This document shows positions 35,258-47,035 of a stretch of DNA of 64,000 nt, one piece after another. A program made the position numbers and the translations under genes. The stretch covers positions 42,061,598-42,125,597 of the forward strand of contig NC_030385.2 in assembly GCF_001625215.2 (NCBI RefSeq), given 5' to 3'. The notes under the pieces were generated by a model. The model was not told the origin of the DNA. It made no database searches and was given only the letters and a program-made list of their open reading frames with translations. Positions within the stretch are counted from its first letter, which is position 1. Each line of letters begins with the position of its first letter. The DNA is from Daucus carota subsp. sativus (taxonomy: Eukaryota; Streptophyta; Magnoliopsida; Apiales; Apiaceae).

Positions 35258-35932
35258 CTACTGTCCCCCACTCTCCTCCTCCAATTTCTTGACATACGCC
35301 TGCAAAACCATAACCAAATCTCTAGCAGGTGCCTGCAATGTGGCAACCACAGCCGAAGCCGGACTCTTCAATGCTCCCAGCACCTTCCCGTAAACCTCAG
35401 CTCTCGTCGGCATTGTCTCCAACGCCTTAAACTCCTCGGGCTTATAAAAATTCCCTTCAAACACCGCCCCCGCAAAGTCATTCTCCAGCTTCTTCTCCTT
35501 CTGAAACACCCTATACGGCTTAATCGCCCCCTGAATCTCCTCACTATGCACAAACATCCACGCATTCATCCCCTTCATACACGGCTTCAGCGCCTCCCAC
35601 TCGGTATTCTCAATCGCCTTCAGGACCAACGTGTTCTTGGCAACAATTAGTGAGGTGTCCTCAGGCAATGTGGCACGCAGCTGCTGAAATTGCTGCACAG
35701 TGAAGCCCTTGTACTTGATTCCGGCCAGCAAGTGGCAATTCTCGAGCTGCTGCTTTACGGTTTCGACAGTCTCTTCTTTCTTGGTGCGGCTGATGGCTGA
35801 GCGGATTGAGGAGGGCTTGAAAGGGGTTTGAGGCTTGACGGGGAGGGAGTAGAAGGGGTTCTTGAAATGGGTTTGTGAGGAAAGTGTGTGGGGAGAAGAG
35901 GGAAATGGTGTGGACAAAAGGGTTGTCTCCAT
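35258..35932 (-). CDS. RPL10: Chloroplast 50S ribosomal protein L10 (uL10c)
   Basis: A single exon of 224 aa from METTLLST at 35932. An upstream in-frame ATG (36172) would add 80 unlikely residues rich in Phe and Ile, so the downstream start is preferred. Residues 1-45, rich in Ser, Pro and Thr, look like a plastid transit peptide. The mature part is a bacterial-type L10: KKEETVETVKQQLENCHLL, GIKYKGFTVQQFQQLR, VAKNTLVLKAIENTEW, and a C-terminal helix (VMVLQAYVKKLEEESG). L10 anchors the L7/L12 stalk that recruits translation factors, here in plastid ribosomes. It is divergent from TON1, with 527 bp between start codons. Confidence 0.93.
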   Translation of the reverse strand: METTLLSTPFPSSPHTLSSQTHFKNPFYSLPVKPQTPFKPSSIRSAISRTKKEETVETVKQQLENCHLLAGIKYKGFTVQQFQQLRATLPEDTSLIVAKNTLVLKAIENTEWEALKPCMKGMNAWMFVHSEEIQGAIKPYRVFQKEKKLENDFAGAVFEGNFYKPEEFKALETMPTRAEVYGKVLGALKSPASAVVATLQAPARDLVMVLQAYVKKLEEESGGQ

Positions 35933-36459
35933 TTTTGAGATAGAGAGATGAACAAGAAGAAGAAGATGAAGATTGGGTTGGGTTGAGTTGGGGCTTGAGT
36001 TCCTGTTTTGCCTTATCCTGTGTTTCTCTATCTCTGTCTCTCTGTACAAGTATGTTGAAACAAAAAATGAGAATGTAAAAAAAATAATCAAAATTATGGT
36101 TATAAATTTTGTCAAAAAAAAATTATGGTTATAAAATTTAGAAATATTATTAGAATTTTTTTGATGAATCAAAATTTTTAATTAAATTATGATATAATAG
36201 ACAAAATGTATTTAAAGTGAAATCGATTTTTTTAATGTATTAAAATTTTTAAAACAAAGAGTAAAAGGATTTAATAGGGGACTCGAAGATTTAAAGAAAA
36301 ATCTGTCGATAATAAAATTTACAGAATGATGTCGAACAAATAATTCAAAAGAAAAAAAAGTTACACGACATACACACACTACTATCATTACACCCAAAAA
36401 AAAGAAGAGCAGAAAGCAAGCAAAGCAAAGGGGGCAGAAGAGGAGCAGAGGTGTGAGAC
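35933..36459. promoter_or_regulatory. Divergent promoter region, RPL10 / TON1
   Basis: These 527 bp separate the two start codons and must hold both promoters and leaders. The middle (about 36070-36260) is very AT-rich. The TON1-side leader (36400-36459) is purine-rich. No clear TATA box can be assigned to either gene. Confidence 0.5.
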
Positions 36460-39400
36460 ATGGACGATTACACTCGAGAAATGATGGAGTTGAAGACCCT
36501 CGTCACCAAAACCCTTGAGAAGAAAGGGGTCCTCGCCAAGATTCGAGTTTGCCCCTCTTTTCCTTTTATTCACACCATTTATGCTCACATACATCATTTT
36601 ATCTTTGAGTTTCACCATTATTTTAGTCAAGATTTGCTTTTTTTTAAGTGAGAAAGATCTAGTCTTTAATTACTTTATTGCTCTCCATTCTCCAAGTTAT
36701 GTGGTTTGTTGTTATGCTGATTCTGTAATGTTGTTGGAGGTGTGCTGAAATCGACCCTTTTGGGAGTTTAATGTGACAATTACCTATGTGGAATTTGAAC
36801 ATTTTGAATCTCCAAGTTTCGTTTTTTTAATGGTAAACCCGTGGATGATAATTTAGCAAAAGAAAAAAAAAACTAGTGTGTAAGAAACAGTAACGGAGGA
36901 TAAAGTGTAACCTTGTTGTTTCCTTTATTATATATTTTTTGGTCACTTTGGTTCAATGAGTAATCATAATTATTGGGATATAATAGAATATATGTATGTT
37001 ATGTATGGTTGTATGCAATGGCTTGTGTGTTCCCATAGACCTGCTTAATCATGTTAAAGTGGGTGACTCATTGATTTTCTAAAGGCTGAGCTGAGGGCTA
37101 GCGTATTTGAGGCTATCGAGGAAGAGGACAGGGTAGTTGAAGAGGAAGAAGGTCTGCCTCCTGCACTGTTGGGCAGCTGCAATGATCGTGCAAAAAAACT
37201 TCATTCGTCTCCTTCAGGTTTACTATCCAAATCCAAATATATGTTTCAAACTATAATTTTCTGATTATCTGCCATTATATGGTGCTGTAACCAATTCAAT
37301 GTTTAATAAGTGATTTTTAGTACATTTCACTCCTACATGAAGAAAAGTTTCTTGTAATTGAGATCTTCAACTTTCAATAATCGAATGACAAATCCTTTAA
37401 TTTATATGGAACCAATGTTCATTAATATTCTTGTTGACATTGTCAGAGTTCAATGTTTTAGGTACCATATATGCTTAAAATGAAAATTCATGCCCTATCC
37501 ACCACATGGAACCTGTTTCTTTTAACAAGCAAATACCTGTATATGATATATTTTTATCAGCACTAGAGTCATATTGATTAAGGTCATTGATTAAGGTCTG
37601 CGATTAATGAAATGTTTGTAGTATTTGGTAATTGTTCTTATTTATTTCTTCAACATCCAGTATCTAGCAACTATTATGAAAGTAAGAAATGTTTTGTATG
37701 AAATTTTAAAATTTTATCAAGATTTACATAATCTTCAGCTTAGAAATGTTTGATGTAATATGTTTTCTGGGTAATAATGGGGATTAAAGATACTTGACTG
37801 TGGCCCTTTAATGATTATTAGATAGTTTGGGAACATTTTTAAAGGTACTAATATATATCCTTATTTTTCAAGTAAGCTCAGTTTCATTAGCTTATATACT
37901 CATGTAATTCCCTTGTATTTGACGAACTGATAGTGGATTTTTTATTTTTAAGTCATTGATTGTTTTAGATATTTGTCCTTTCTCATATTTCACATACATG
38001 TGTAAATAGGTTGGGTACATTACAAACGTGCGTGCATAGCTTTTTTTTCTTATTTACTATACAGCAATGTCTTTTCTCCCTCCCTACACATGTTCTGATT
38101 AAATGACAAAATGCATTTCCACTTGTCTGCAGGGAGGCTTTTAACTGCACTAATATGTGAATATCTGGACTGGGCACAACTCAACCACACCCATAAAGTT
38201 TACCTGCCAGAGTGCAATATGGTAATCCCAAACTGCTTTTATTAATCAATGTGGTGTAGGCCCATTAGGTCAATTTTATGAATTTGTTGAGATTTTTATT
38301 CCTACTAGTATGTATATCTCGAAGATCTTGACCTATTTCCTTTTAAAGAGTTATCAGCCATAGCAAGAAGGGTGTATGATGCAAGAATTTATTTCACGAA
38401 TGTATGTGTGTAGCTTTATATGCATGCCTCTGCATATATTATAATGTTTCAGTCACAATTCCAATATGTAGGTGTTTATCATGCATAGATGTATGTGTGA
38501 AAGTTGTGCAACCCATGCTCAGCAAGACATAGCTTTTGAATTATATTCTTTAACCATCAAAATTTTGATAGGTGTGTTATATTTATATTGTTGGGATAAT
38601 TTTTCATTTGATCACGGTTCTTACCAAATAATAATTTGAATATATCAATATGTTTTTATTAGAAGATATCAGACTCTTATTATATTGCTGTTGAACAATA
38701 TGTGTAAAAGTATTTACTCGTAATTACTTTGTTAAACACTATAAAACATACTTGTTTGAGCACTATACAACACTATACACTTTACTTGGTTGAACGCTAT
38801 ACAACACATGTTAAATTTAAGTAAGTTGATTGCAGGAGAACTAGGTTATAATAGTGTTCAGAACCTGATATTGCAATAATATTACTATTCTCAACATCAT
38901 AGTCTTTCGCTCTTCCCTATATAAAAACAGAAGTATGATTTATGTATATAACTTGAACTATCATAGTTAGAGATGTATAAAGTGACTTGTTGCTTCCTCT
39001 CATTTTAATTTAGGACAATTATACCATTATTTAATCTACAATACCTTATCATTAGAATAATTTCTTTTCCCTTTTTAACTTGTTCATTTAAGCATTTAAG
39101 CTATTTATCTATATTGATTAAATCTAAAGTTCTATTAACAAATCAGCAACAGTGTTAAGGGGACTCAATAATCGATGCTTTTTCTTCCGAACTTATATTA
39201 TTACCCTATTAGCAAGCCTGAAATTTGATAATAATGTGATCAAGAAAATAAGATATCAAGACTGTTATATTTCCAATATCAATTTCCTTCTTTTGTAATG
39301 TTTAAACTAAATAACAGAATCCAAAAATATCAATGGATTGGTCCCATTTTTAACAGCCTGCCTATTACACATTAGTTTAGCAAGTGAACAAAAAAAAGAA

Positions 39401-41732
39401 TGAAGAATATTCTGAAGAAACAGAACTTCATGGGATCTCCACCAATATGGTTTATGTATAGATATATTCTTTACTATGTATGTGCAAGTGTGTATCGTAT
39501 ATGACTCCAGGCTCCTTGATGTTAAGATGACTGTGATTGATGTGTAGCGATTGGGATAAGAACTTAGATTTTTGTTTCCTCTTTCTTTAAATTATGATGA
39601 ACTCTTCAGCATTTTGTCTTGAACTAAGGTTGTCTAGTACAGAACATATGATAATAATAGTAACATTTTTTATGTGTTGCAAAGTAAATTTGCTTACAGC
39701 CTTCCACTGACCTCGTCTGGTTAAGCACTTGATTCAGTAGTGTAGAGACCAAAACATGGTAACTTTCATTTTATTTAACAGAGAGATTTGTCTTTGATTG
39801 GATGACTTTATCTAGATAAGTTACTCTTCGAATGTGGAACACAACAACCAGATTTGGGTAAACCATAGCTTGCAGATGCATAATTATTGATAATATTGGA
39901 AAAATTTACACTAAAATCATTGATCCATGAGAATCTAGTCCAGTTAAACATTAATTAAATCCTAAATAACTATTTCCAAAAGCAAGTAAAACCCAATAAT
40001 TATGTGGAGATACTAGGTTGAGCGATGTACCCAACTAATAAGCGAATTGATTGGGGAACTGAGTAATTGAGTAAAGTAAATTGCTTTATATTTAGTATTT
40101 AGCTTATTTAAAAGGTGATGATTTACATTTTGTTGCAAATATTTGCAGCAAAAGGACTCATGGAAATCCGAGTTAAAAGACTTCAGTAACAAGAATGGAT
40201 ATGATCTTAACAGAAACGGCGATAGTGGCCCTCTGCTTTTGGATGTTCTTGAAGGATTCCTGAAATATGAGGTTTCTATGCTTATACCACTCTTCTCAAG
40301 TTTCGTTTTTTTATTTTCTAGTTTTGTAAGACTTTTGGCAATCCTACTACGCGTGTTATACAAGTACATTTCTTTGTTTATTTTGACACCTTACGAACTG
40401 AATAGGTGTTCATGATGGGAAACCGAAGTGAAATAATAAAGAGTTTCTTTGTATGTCTAATTATTTAGTTTATTTATAAAGTATTGAGAGAATTAATATA
40501 TACTCCCTCCATCCTATAATTTTTAAATAAAAGAAAATTGTACACGGAATTTTTAGAACTTTCTTTCTTTCCTCTTTTTTTTTTGTATAAAAATTTGAAT
40601 CTTTAACTTCCGTACAGGAAAAGAAGTTCTAAAAATATAGCAAGCATGTTTTTTATGTCTTAAAATGCATAAAAAAGTTGACTGTGACAAAAATTATGGG
40701 ACGAAGCCACAGGGGGAGTGTATAATATGCATGTAGGCTCTGGTTAAATATTTTGTTTATAGTAAGCCCAAGTGATTATGGGCCTTAAGGGTCACTGGGT
40801 CAGTTATCTGATAGAGGCATGGTGCAGGGTAGTAGACTAGAACTGCATAAATTTTGATACCAAGTATAGTTGACTTGAACATAGCCTTCTAACTGACGGG
40901 GTGGTTATTTATTTGTAGAATTTAACACAAGCAATGAATACTGGTAGGAGATCCACTCCTGATACAGAGTCATACTCCAGCATAGAATCCAGAAATAGTC
41001 GAAGACCGCCTTCATCAACTGTTGCTGGGGGCTTAGCTCCCTTAGGAAGGTGCTTGACCTACAGTACAGAGTTAATCCCTATTTTACTTCTCTTTTGAAA
41101 AAAATAATAATTAATGTTTACTGTTTGGCTTGTGGATATGAAGGCCGGGTCCTGTTTCTCAGTCATCTGGTATGTAGCAAAGATTTTATTACATCTTGTC
41201 CCTTTCACATCTTGCAACTTCCAGCAATATGATATTATATCTGTCAGACAGGAGAGGCGGATCATCCATGTCGGGCTACAGGAAAGATGAATACAACTGG
41301 AGATATGACAGCAATGAACATCCAGATGAGGTAGATGGTGCGTCATCTGCTTTGGAAAACCTTCACTTGGATAGAAAGGCGCGGAATTTGACAAACTCTT
41401 GGTGGTGTGTATCTCATCACTCAGAATTACTTTAATCCCTATCTTTTCCTTCTTTGGCGTCTTAGTGATAGTTGGAAGGAATATTATTAAAAATTGTTAT
41501 CAGCTTGACTAGTATCCAGTAGGATTAGGAAAACTGAAGTGTTCAGAAGCGGTCATTATCATAAATAAATTGATAAATTTAGATGCTGTGTTTTTTTTCA
41601 TATATACAGTCAGTCTGATCAAATTTATTGCATTCTTCAGTCTGTTAAACTTTTGTTTTATCTGCTGAATCTGGTTACAGGCACAGTAGGGATGGAGTAA
41701 CCGAAGATGATGGTAGGCCAGACCATATGTAG
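36460..41732 (+). CDS. TON1: TONNEAU1 (TON1), microtubule-array organising protein
   Basis: Eight exons in frame, 264 aa: 36460-36546, 37085-37217, 38133-38221, 40149-40271, 40919-41049, 41144-41169, 41248-41401, 41681-41732. The start MDDYTREMMELKTLVT is diagnostic. ALLGSCNDRAKKLH and a LisH-type segment (GRLLTALICEYLDWAQLNH) follow, then DSWKSELKDF and PLLLDVLEGFLKYE. A Ser/Arg-rich tail ends with LENLHLDRKARNLTNSW. TON1 is related to animal FOP/OFD1 and works with TRM proteins and a PP2A (FASS) in the TTP complex that sets the preprophase band and cortical arrays. The exon 7 donor could also be three bases later (41404), changing one residue. Intron 3 is large (about 1.9 kb). Confidence 0.95.
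40503..40720. mobile_element. Stowaway-type MITE in a TON1 intron
   Basis: 218 bp between TA dinucleotides (40501-40502, 40721-40722). Termini CTCCCTCCATCCTATAATTTTT and AAAAATTATGGGACGAAGCCACAGGGGGAG are inverted with some decay on the right side. It lies in the intron between coding exons 4 and 5. Confidence 0.78.
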
Positions 41733-42476
41733 TTCACGTGAAATCCTCAAAAGTACTCTGCATGCAATGTTTGCTGTATCATATAATCTTTGAGTTATGC
41801 TGCCAGACTTGGGTAGTAAGATGTTCATGATATGTTATATAACTAAGTAGATCTGGATCATGGATTTTTGTATGAACCTTTTCCTTTTATGCTCTGTGAA
41901 CTGATGTTCCTTATCTCAAGGAAAATGTGTACAGTGTAATGGTAGATCTATATACCATTGCATGATAACTATCTCTATCTGATATTAGATTCCGGGGGCA
42001 ATTATGTTGAAAATCATGTAAGAATATACAAGTATAAATTCTCAAGTCACATAAACATGGCATGTTCTTGATTATGAAGCTGGGTAGCTGATATGAATCG
42101 GAATTTTTATTGTAGAGGATCATGGTTGTGACATTCTTGGAGGATGACAGGAGTAGAGTGCCTGACAGAATATATTTACAGTATTTTTGTTGCATTACTA
42201 AAATAAGCGTCGCCAGTGTTGAGTGTGAGGGAATAACCGATTAGTAAATTTAGACATTAGGAAATTATATTTACTTTGCAGTATAATTACATTTTTGAGT
42301 TCTCTTGCAATTCATTCCACTAGGAAAACTGCAAACACCACTCTAGGTTCTTATTCTGATTATGTCCAGAGTCGAGAAGAAGCGCCAAAAGTTCAAATCT
42401 GAACCTGCACAAGCAACAACATTGGTAAATAAGTTCACCTGCATAATATGTTAGAATGAAGGATTTATGATTCGAA
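41733..42476. other. Convergent 3' region of TON1 and the GSTL gene
   Basis: No gene is supported. It should contain the 3' UTRs of TON1 (+) and of the minus-strand GST lambda gene. Confidence 0.45.
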
Positions 42477-45357
42477 TCATTGCTGTACCGAGAAACGCTT
42501 TTTGTAGCTTTCAACATGTTCCTTTGGATCACGTCTGGTTTGTGTGTATCCTTCAATTTTGTTTAGTTCCTACATAAAGGGATTGCACATTAGCACTACA
42601 TTAAGAAAAACCATGGTATTCAAGCAAACTTGAAGTAAGTGCTATGGATTGGATGTAGTCGCATGATCAAGGGTAAGCAGAAACGGGAAAGGACTCTATG
42701 AATTTGCCTTGCCTGGTTCAATCAAGGCGATAATGTTTTACCTTATCTCTTGATTACTCAAGAGATTAATCATACATTTGACCACAATGATGTTATGTAA
42801 ACTGGATAATACCAGAATAGTGTTAATCTAATATTATGTGCAAGTAAAATGCCAAAATACATGAACTGTCTATTGTCTCCCCCTCTTAAGTCTCCCATTA
42901 GCCTCGCCAACAGTTGGCTTTGTCCATTTTACCCCATCAAATATATCCAAATCCACATTTTGGTAAATTGGATTTGGATTTTTCTTATCTTTACTCCTCA
43001 TTAACACTTGATTCGCTGCCCTATACTTGGCCTGTATAATATTTAAGGAGAACTATGATATATGAGCTTCGATAAGTCTCTCCATCTCAATCTTTTTCAT
43101 AAATTATAAAAACATATGTCTATAATATGCACAAGGAGTTTCAGTATATATTACACAAGTATGTTTCGAAGTAAATTTACCTCAATCCATGCTGCCAGTT
43201 TCGATCTTTGTTTGGTAATATCATACTGCCTAAACTCCAGCAGGAAGGGCTGGAATCTTTCAATAAATGGAGCATAAGCTATGTCCACCTAGAAAGTATC
43301 ATATAGAGATGTGGATAAGATATACTAAGAATAGGGTAAGAGAAACAATACCAAGCTCGAAATATACCTAGTTGGAATTTAACACGACAACTTGTTCTTA
43401 AGGTATAAAATCCCAGTTACGAATTTATAGGTATAGTCCAAGTTGGAATAGGATTACATTTCATCCCAAAATTATATACTTACCAGACTGAACTGGCCAA
43501 GGAAAAATGGCCCATCATCATATGTAGCGAGAGAAGTTTCAATGTAATCGAAGGCAGCAGCTGATATAAGAAAACACGTTGTCATATACTTAAATCTTTG
43601 TAGTTAGGTATCCAAAATTAAAGCCTGTGTTTCACTCACCGGCTTCACTCATTTCATCCGCCTTAAAAAATGTTATTACAGCTTTACGGAAAGAGTCAAT
43701 GTAGTTTAGTAGTTCTTCTGCAAACTCCTTCTTAACAGGATCCTACATTCACCATCAATTAAGCACTAAAGAACAAAGAATTATTTATTTTATAACAAAA
43801 AGCTACAAATCTTACGTCTGGGAAAAGTGGAGGCCCTTCAAAGTTGTTATCAATATATCTTATCAAATTAAGACTTTCTCCCTTGACCTCATTGTTGTGT
43901 TCCAAAGCAGGAACCTAAATTAAATATTACAGCATAACAGTTATTCGAATTTCAAATCAAGAAGTTGTACCTTTAAACAAATATCTATAACCTCTTCCCG
44001 AAGCTTTACTTCACAAACCAAACAACTATTCAGCATGTTTCACTTGAAAAACTCAAGTTAGTTTGAGATTATATTAAGACACAATCATCATATTATGCTT
44101 ATTATTATGACATTTTATAAAGCATATTGTCCAAAGAACTTCACCTTGTTTGGGGGGTAAACTTTCTCCTTATACCAAACTGGCCTGTTTTGTAGGTCAA
44201 TAGGAACCAACTCGATCTTGTCTTGCAATCCCTGCTCCAAAGAAAAGTAAATAATGTCTTATAACTGAATTTTTAATGTCAGCCGACTAGTCATATTAAC
44301 ACAAAAGGTAAGAAAATTGAAGTAATAATGAAAAACAATTAATTCTTGCCTAGTGGAACAACCTTACAGTTACGCGTAATCCATGTGCGTTGTGCATACG
44401 GGCAAGTGTAAGATATGTATAGCCTTCAACCAATAAAGTTCAATAAGCAGATGGACATAAGGAAATCCCAACATTGCACATCTTAATAAAAGAAATACAA
44501 CTATGAGCATTAATTAAAAACACTGGCCACTGTAAGCCGCTAACTTTATCAGAAGAATGAGACTTTTTAAGGATTTGGTGGTACCGCAGATGACACTGAA
44601 CCCCATAGTTCATATTAGATGGCCGCAGTAATTCCCTAAATAAATCTTGAATTTTTATCAATTAAAGGTGTATGAAATTTGAAATTATGTTAGATAGCTG
44701 CTATAAAAGTTACTAAATGAATCACTTATGTTTATCAACCAAAAGGTGACCGCAATTTGATAATGCAATATATCTATTCAGTCTGAGCTCTGATACCATG
44801 TCAAACGATCACACTTCAATGAAAACTTAAGGGTTTGGTTTTTCTAACAGTTTCCATCAAAATTTATACAGCAACCGAATGCGCCTAACCTTGTGGTTCC
44901 ATCAAATATTGCAGGTGGTTCTGAAGTAGAATCAAGAGCAGGTGGAAGAACCTCCTGCACACTTTTGCCAAAAAACATAAACACAACAATGTGTTCAACA
45001 ACCAATGACCTCTAGACAAATGATATCTCACTCCCCCTTTTTACCCGAGTCCGAGGGTTCGAATCTTGTCAAAAAAAACAAAACAAAACAAAACAACAGG
45101 AAAATCAGGACATACCTATTTGCTGCAACTGCTGAAACTACAGCTCTACGAGGAGCATAATTACTGAAAAGGGTATGTTGTGAACTAGGAAAAGATTGAA
45201 TCTTTAGATTGTTTTGATAGAATCTTGACGATGGTTTCAAAGAAGAGGGAGAGACAGAGTCAATACATACATTTCTTGAAGTTGCAGAAACGAGTGCAGT
45301 GTGTTGATAGATACTTAGGGCTGCCATTCTTTCTGGATTGATTAAAAATGCTTCCAA
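42477..45357 (-). CDS. Glutathione S-transferase lambda (GSTL), probably plastid-targeted
   Basis: Nine exons in frame, 313 aa: 45116-45357, 44890-44961, 44363-44423, 44145-44231, 43816-43914, 43640-43742, 43484-43560, 43181-43288, 42477-42569. Exon 1 encodes an ~80-residue Ser-rich N-terminus resembling a plastid transit peptide. LYISYTCPYAQRTWITRNC carries the lambda-class catalytic Cys (about residue 112) in place of the usual Ser or Tyr. The glutathione site (NKVPALEHNNEVKGESLNLIRYID) and the helical C-terminal domain (FFLGQFSLVDIAYAPFIERF) follow. Lambda enzymes act as thiol transferases and deglutathionylate small molecules such as oxidised flavonols. A second start codon, at Met11 (45327), is possible. 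Intron 8 is 611 bp. Confidence 0.94.
45000..45096 (+). mobile_element. Short tRNA-derived SINE-like remnant in GSTL intron 1
   Basis: The stretch ends with a B-box (GGTTCGAATC, 45057-45066) followed by an A-rich tail (aaaaaaaacaaaacaaaac). Upstream is a pyrimidine-rich body (atctcactccccctttttacccgagtccgag) of the kind seen in Au-like plant SINEs. The A box is poorly preserved. It lies in the intron between the first two coding exons of the GSTL gene. Confidence 0.45.
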
Positions 45358-45754
45358 CCCAATTAACTGTATATCTCATGTCTGCCTATATGTGGTACTC
45401 ACGTGTTTGTTTTTTTTTTTAATTTACATTTTTAATTTATTCTTTTTTTTTTTAACAAATGTGTTAATCTAATAATAAAAAACCATACGGCATCTACACC
45501 AATGATCGAGTCGAACAAACAATCGCATGTTCTCGTAAATAGACAGTTAAACGATATTTTGAAGAAAATGTATATACAAATACAAGTACCCGTTTCATGC
45601 ATCCTCGTTGAATTACTGGTTAACTGAGCTATCGTTTGAGCTATCGACCAAAACGACGATTCCATACATACTCTCATCACCAAATCAAAACTCCGCTTAC
45701 AATTAAGAAGCGAAAAACAAAACTCTCACTAGGATAGAAAACAACCTTAGATCT

Positions 45755-45965
45755 GAAGCAAAAGCACAGAAACAAGAGAAATCGGACTGAAAATCCACCC
45801 GCTTGAAACATAGAAGAAAGACAACGAAATCTCCGATAGTTTTAGATCTAAGAATTCTCACGAGAACAGATCCGGAGCAGAACCACAAAAACAAGAGAAA
45901 TCGGGCTAAAACTCACCCGCTTGGAAGAGAGACAGCGAAATCTCCAATGGTTTTAAATCAAATTT
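45755..45965 (+). repeat. Two-copy tandem repeat, unit about 120 bp
   Basis: The phrase acaagagaaatcggactgaaaatccacccgcttgaa, with agacaacgaaatctccgatagttttagatc after it, recurs from about 45890 with modest changes (aatcgggctaaaactcacccgcttggaa ... agacagcgaaatctccaatggttttaaatc). The copies are about 120 bp apart. Function unknown. Confidence 0.75.
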
Positions 45966-46404
45966 TCCCGGGAAGATGTATTATTCAAAAACTAGGAAGA
46001 AAAACAAAGCAATCAAGTGATTCGGGGCTTTTCACCGGTGAAAATCGATGGAAGCCCCAGGCGGCTACGGCAAAAGAAAGGCTAGGCTAGAGAGAATTAG
46101 GGCTAGGAGAGAGGATGCTACTTTTTTTTTTTATACGAACTATACAAGCGTCCCGAAACTTTTCGGTAAATGAAGAGATTATAAATGAAGGTCTTCCCGC
46201 ATATTATGTTTTTCAGGGTTCAGGTTCTGTTAATGTATTATTGATATTGATATTTTATTGTCAACAATTAATTGTTGGTAATCATTTCCTATTTTAAAAT
46301 ATCATATGCAATTTAAATGTTTTTAATTAAATGAAATAAATTATTCCATAACATGATGGGAGAAATGATGAGGAAGCGACTTATCGATTTAGGATTTACA
46401 ATGT

Positions 46405-46442
46405 ATTTATCAAAAGAATTTTGATAAATTCTTTTGATAAAT
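46405..46442. repeat. Perfect 17-bp inverted repeat with 4-base loop
   Basis: Arms atttatcaaaagaattt (46405-46421) and aaattcttttgataaat (46426-46442) are exact reverse complements around TGAT. It lies in spacer about 600 bp beyond the PP2C stop codon. It could be a remnant of a small inverted-repeat element or a transcript hairpin; there is no further support. Confidence 0.7.
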
Positions 46443-47035
46443 CAGAAATTTATCTAAATCCGAAATTTAGATTTTTAGAACTGTGTATAACTGCATTGCT
46501 TAAAAGTAAGGAATCTAATTAACATGTCCAAGATATTTAGAATCCTATACTGCCTCAAGTGTACGTTGAGTTAGGACTAATCTAATCTTTCGCGACTTCA
46601 TTCACTACATTGGAAATCGCTATGCAATAAAATTTTAAAGACATATCATATGAAAACTGAACGAGTACACTTGAAAGTGCATACTACACATTTGCAAAAT
46701 TATAAACATGCATTTCTAAATAACCAATCTCAAATATAGGTCTCACATCACATCCAGTACAAAATGTCTACTTGAGATATAACATGACCATAGGAATTTC
46801 AACTCTTGATCAGATGGCCGCTTTTAGTGTCTCATATGCCAGAGATTTCCCACACAATTTACGATAAGCTTCGTCTTCACATAATCATCAACTCCACCAT
46901 CTCGCTTGAAATTCCATCTACTAGAGGAAACTACAGGTGTTTTATCATCCATCTATTTCATAGCGTATTAAAACTCATTTAATGAAAGAAATTCAGTAAC
47001 AGGCATCTAGGTCTTCGTACAAGCAACTGAAACTT

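Larger units (their letters stand above)
45358..47035. other. Spacer between the GSTL and PP2C genes
   Basis: The first part holds the GSTL promoter and leader. 45755-45965 is a duplicated stretch, and 46405-46442 a small perfect palindrome, both listed separately. 46460-47035 probably includes the PP2C 3' UTR. The 95-codon frame at 45803-46090 follows the duplication and has no family features. Confidence 0.4.

Noticed and set aside
35933-36172. 80-residue N-terminal extension of plastid L10
   Set aside because: The extension is AT-derived, rich in Phe and Ile, and covers the promoter region; METTLLST begins a normal transit peptide.
44787-44806. 'gctctgataccatgtcaa' as an LTR end in a GSTL intron
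   Set aside because: The phrase is common at plant copia-type LTR ends, but no matching second end or element body is visible.
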